DNA of 64,000 nucleotides from Lasioglossum baleicum. Lineage: Eukaryota > Arthropoda > Insecta > Hymenoptera > Halictidae. A model generated the notes under the pieces. The model saw only the letters and a program-made list of their open reading frames with translations, had not been told where the DNA came from and did no database searches. The DNA lies in the NCBI RefSeq assembly GCF_051020765.1, contig NW_027469106.1, positions 682,001-746,000 of the forward strand, in the 5' to 3' direction. Both the position numbers and the translations under genes were made by a program. Position 1 is the first letter of the stretch. Each line of letters starts with the position of its first letter. This document shows, in pieces, positions 61,012 through 64,000 of the stretch.

Positions 61012-64000
61012 GCACAAACACGTGCGAGGTTTTGTGGGATGCGCATGCGCAGATTTTTTGGGATGCGCATGCGCAGGTTTTTTGGGATGCGCATGGCTAG
61101 TCGAGCAAAAACACGTGCGAGAGGATGCATCCCGCAGGCTAGTCGAGTAAAAACACGTGCGAGACGATGCATCCCGCAGGCCAGTCGAGTAAAAACACGT
61201 GCGAGAGGATGCATCCCGCAGGCTAGTCGAGTAAAAACACGTGCGAGAGGATGCATCCCGCAGGCTAGTCGAGTAAAAACACGTGCGAGGTTTTGTGGGA
61301 TGCGCATGCGCAGGTTTTTTGGGATGCGCATGCGCAGGTTTTTTGGGATGCGCATGGCTAGTCGAGCAAAAACACGTGCGAGAGGATGCGTCCCGCAGGC
61401 TAGCCGAGCAAAAACACGTGCGAGAGGATGCATCCCGCAGGCTAGTCGAGTAAAAACACGTGCGAGGTTTTGTGGGATGCGCATGCGCAGATTTTTTGGG
61501 ATGCGCATGCGCAGGTTTTTTGGGATGCGCATGGCTAGTCGAGCAAAAACACGTGCGAGAGGATGCATCCCGCAGGCTAGTCGAGTAAAAACACGTGCGA
61601 GACGATGCATCCCGCAGGCCAGTCGAGTAAAAACACGTGCGAGAGGATGCATCCCGCAGGCTAGTCGAGTAAAAACACGTGCGAGGTTTTGTGGGATGCG
61701 CATGCGCAGGTTTTGTGGGATGCGCATGCGCAGGTTTTTTGGGATGCGCATGTGCAGGTTTTTTGGGATGCGCATGGCTAGTCGAGCAGAAACACGTGCG
61801 AGAGGATGCATCCCGCAGGCTAGTCGAGTAAAAACACGTGCGAGAGGATGCATCCCGCAGGCTAGTCGAGTAAAAACACGTGCGAGGATTTGTGGGATGC
61901 GAATGCGCAGGTTTTGTGGGATGCGCATGCGCAGGTTTTTTGGGATGCGCATGCGCAGTTTTTTTGGGATGCGCATGGCTAGTCGAGCAAAAACACGTGC
62001 GAGAGGATGCATCCCGCAGGGTAGTTGAGTAAAAACACGTGCGAGAGGATGCATCCCGCAGACTAGTCGAGTAAAAACACGTGCGAGAGGATGCATCCCG
62101 CAGGCTAGTCGAGCAAAAACACGTGCGAGAGGATGCATCCCGCAGGCTAGTCGAGTAAAAACACGTGCGAGAGAATGCATCCCGCAGGCTAGTCGAGTAA
62201 AAACACGTGCGAGGATTTGTGGGATGCGCATGCGCAGGTTTTGTGGGATGCGCATGCGCAGGTTTTTTGGGATGCGCATGCTTAGGTTTTTTGGGATGCG
62301 CATGGCTAGTCGAGCAAAAACACGTGCGAGAGGATGCATCCCGCAGGCTAGTCGAGTAAAAACACGTGCGAAAGGATGCATCCCGCAGTCTAGTCGAGCA
62401 CAAACACGTGCGAGGTTTTGTGGGATGCGCATGCGCAGGTTTTGTGGGATGCGCATGCGCAGATTTTTTGGGATGCGCATGCGCAGGTTTTTTGGGATGC
62501 GCATGGATAGTCGAGCAAAAACACGTGCGAGAGGATGCATCCCGCAGGCTAGTCGAGTAAAAACACGTGCGAGAGAATGCATCCCGCAGGCTAGTCGAGT
62601 AAAAACACGTGCGAGGATTTGTGGGATGCGCATGCGTAGGTTTTGTGGGATGCGCATGCGCAGGTTTTTTGGGATGCGCATGCGCAGGTTTTTTGGGATG
62701 CGCATGGCTAGTCGAGCAAAAACACGTGCGAGAGGATGCATCCTGCAGGGTAGTCGAGTAAAAACACGTGCGAGAGGATGCATCCCGCAGGCTAGTCGAG
62801 CACAAACACGTGCGAGGTTTTGTGGGATGCGCATGCGCAGGTTTTGTGGGATGCGCATGCGCAGGTTTTTTGGGATGCGCATGTGCAGGATTTTTGGGAT
62901 GCGCATGGCTAGTCGAGCAAAAACACGTGCGAGAGGATGCATCCCGCAGGCTAGTCGAGTAAAAACACGTGCGAGAGGATGCATCCCGCAGGCTAGTCGA
63001 GTAAAAACACGTGCGAGGTTTTGTGGGATGCGCATGCGCAGGTTTTTTGGGATGCGCATGTGCAGGATTTTTGGGATGCGCATGGCTATTCGAGCAAAAA
63101 CACGTGCGAGAGAATGCATCCCGCAGGCTAGTCGAGTAAAAACACGTGCGAGGTTTTGTGGGATGCGCATGCGCAGGTTTTGTGGGATGCGCATGCGCAG
63201 GTTTTTTGGGATGCGCATGTGCAGGTTTTTTGGGATGCGCATGGCTAGTCGAGCAAAAACACGTGCGAGAGGATGCATCCCGCAGGCTAGTCGAGTAAAA
63301 ACACGTGCGAGAGGATGCATCCCGCAGGCTAGTCGAGTAAAAACACGTGCGAGGTTTTGTGGGATGCGCATGCGCAGGTTTTTTGGGATGCGCATGTGCA
63401 GGATTTTTGGGATGCGCATGGCTAGTCGAGCAAAAACACGTGCGAGAGGATGCATCCCGCAGGCTAGTCGAGTAAAAACACGTGCGAGAGAATGCATCCC
63501 GCAGGCTAGTCGAGTAAAAACACGTGCGAGGATTTGTGGGATGCGCATGCGCAGGTTTTGTGGGATGCGCATGCGCAGGTTTTGTGGGATGCGCATGCGC
63601 AGGTTTTTTGGGATGCGCATGTGCAGGTTTTTTGGGATGCGCATGGCTAGTAGAGCAAAAACACGTGCGAGAGGATGCATCCCGCAGGCTAGTCGAGTAA
63701 AAACACGTGCGAGAGGATGCATCCCGCAGGCTAGTCGAGTAAAAACACGTGCGAGGTTTTGTGGGATGCGCATGCGCAGGTTTTTTGGGATGCGCATGTG
63801 CAGGATTTTTGGGATGCGCATGGCTAGTCGAGCAAAAACACGTGCGAGAGGATGCATCCCGCAGGCTAGTCGAGTAAAAACACGTGCGAGAGAATGCATC
63901 CTGCAGGCTAGTCGAGTAAAAACACGTGCGAGGATTTGTGGGATGCGCATGCGCAGGTTTTGTGGGATGCGCATGCGCAGGTTTTTTGGGATGCGCATGC

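Larger units (their letters stand above)
1552..64000 (+). repeat. Giant 42/24-bp composite satellite array
   Basis: More than 62 kb of uninterrupted head-to-tail repeats made only of a 42-bp monomer, a 24-bp monomer and fixed truncations of them. All copies share one orientation; I saw no inversion, transposon insertion or unique spacer. Both monomers are about 55% GC and CpG-dense (four CpG per 42 bp, two per 24 bp). Blocks of 177-243 bp begin GGCTAGTCGAGC and end with a run of 24-mers, and block types recur in ordered sets. The array continues past the right edge, so its true size is unknown. It could be pericentromeric, subtelomeric or an interstitial heterochromatic block; the sequence does not decide which. 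Confidence 0.98.
54526..64000 (+). repeat. ~9.5-kb large-scale repeat, copy B (cut by window edge)
   Basis: Second copy of 41194-50743, still matching when the window ends, so the repeat unit is longer than seen here. Its own differences include an extra 225 bp near 58.0 kb, loss of 93 bp near 62.1 kb and GGTAGTTGAG at 62022 where copy A has GGTAGTCGAG. Confidence 0.87.

Noticed and set aside
13753..62805. Minus-strand open frame of 16,350 codons with HAHPKKPA and 14-residue repeats
   Set aside because: Same cause as the plus-strand frame. The frame is cut at 13.75 kb only because of the GTCGATC variant, and another minus frame is open over the same bases. No non-repetitive start or end region supports a gene.
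1552..64000. CRISPR array
   Set aside because: Repeats are contiguous with no unique spacers, there are no cas genes and the flank looks eukaryotic.
1552..64000. Centromeric CENP-B box
   Set aside because: Neither monomer consensus contains the TTCG....A..CGGG core. A centromere role is possible but unsupported by motif.
1552..64000. Telomeric repeat array
   Set aside because: No TTAGG, TTAGGG or related short telomere units are present.

Overview
This window is a eukaryotic satellite-DNA landscape, not a gene region. An AT-rich flank (about 1-1332) and a short degenerate 31-bp repeat (about 1333-1551) lead into one uninterrupted head-to-tail array that fills 1552-64000 and runs off the right edge. 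The AT-rich unique DNA next to a huge, homogenised, hierarchical array suggests an animal genome, and an insect seems likeliest. That assignment is inference: no conserved gene, telomere repeat, rRNA or tRNA in the window can confirm it. I found no protein-coding gene I can support.

The array has two monomers. The 42-bp monomer opens with GCTAGTCGAG, carries an A5 tract, a CACGTG E-box and the palindrome GGATGCATCC, and ends CCCGCAG. The 24-bp monomer has a T6 tract followed by GGGATGCGCATGCGC, and its head-to-tail junctions create the 12-bp palindrome TGCGCATGCGCA. The monomers form blocks of about 177-243 bp: a few 42-mers, then the left 24 bp of a 42-mer, then a run of 24-mers whose last copy is 21 bp. 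Position-specific variants mark each slot in a block. Four block types recur in fixed order as a quartet of about 0.8 kb, so this is a true higher-order repeat (HOR).

Larger, recent duplications lie on top of that: a near-perfect tandem duplication of 4,983 bp (5458-10440 and 10441-15423), repeats of about 2.8 kb and 2.4 kb spaced 5.3 and 6.7 kb apart, three copies of a rare variant block near 27.9-29.3 kb, and a segment of about 9.5 kb (41.2-50.7 kb) repeated at 54.5-64.0 kb.

Both monomers, and the truncated 24 and 21+24 bp pieces, keep total length a multiple of three. Three reading frames (one plus, two minus) are therefore open for tens of kilobases, giving nominal proteins of up to about 16,000 residues. 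These are repeat artefacts by the most economical reading. However, the complete absence of frame-shifting indels over 62 kb, the dense CpG and the hundreds of NRF-1/Ewg-type and E-box palindromes are the features most worth checking.
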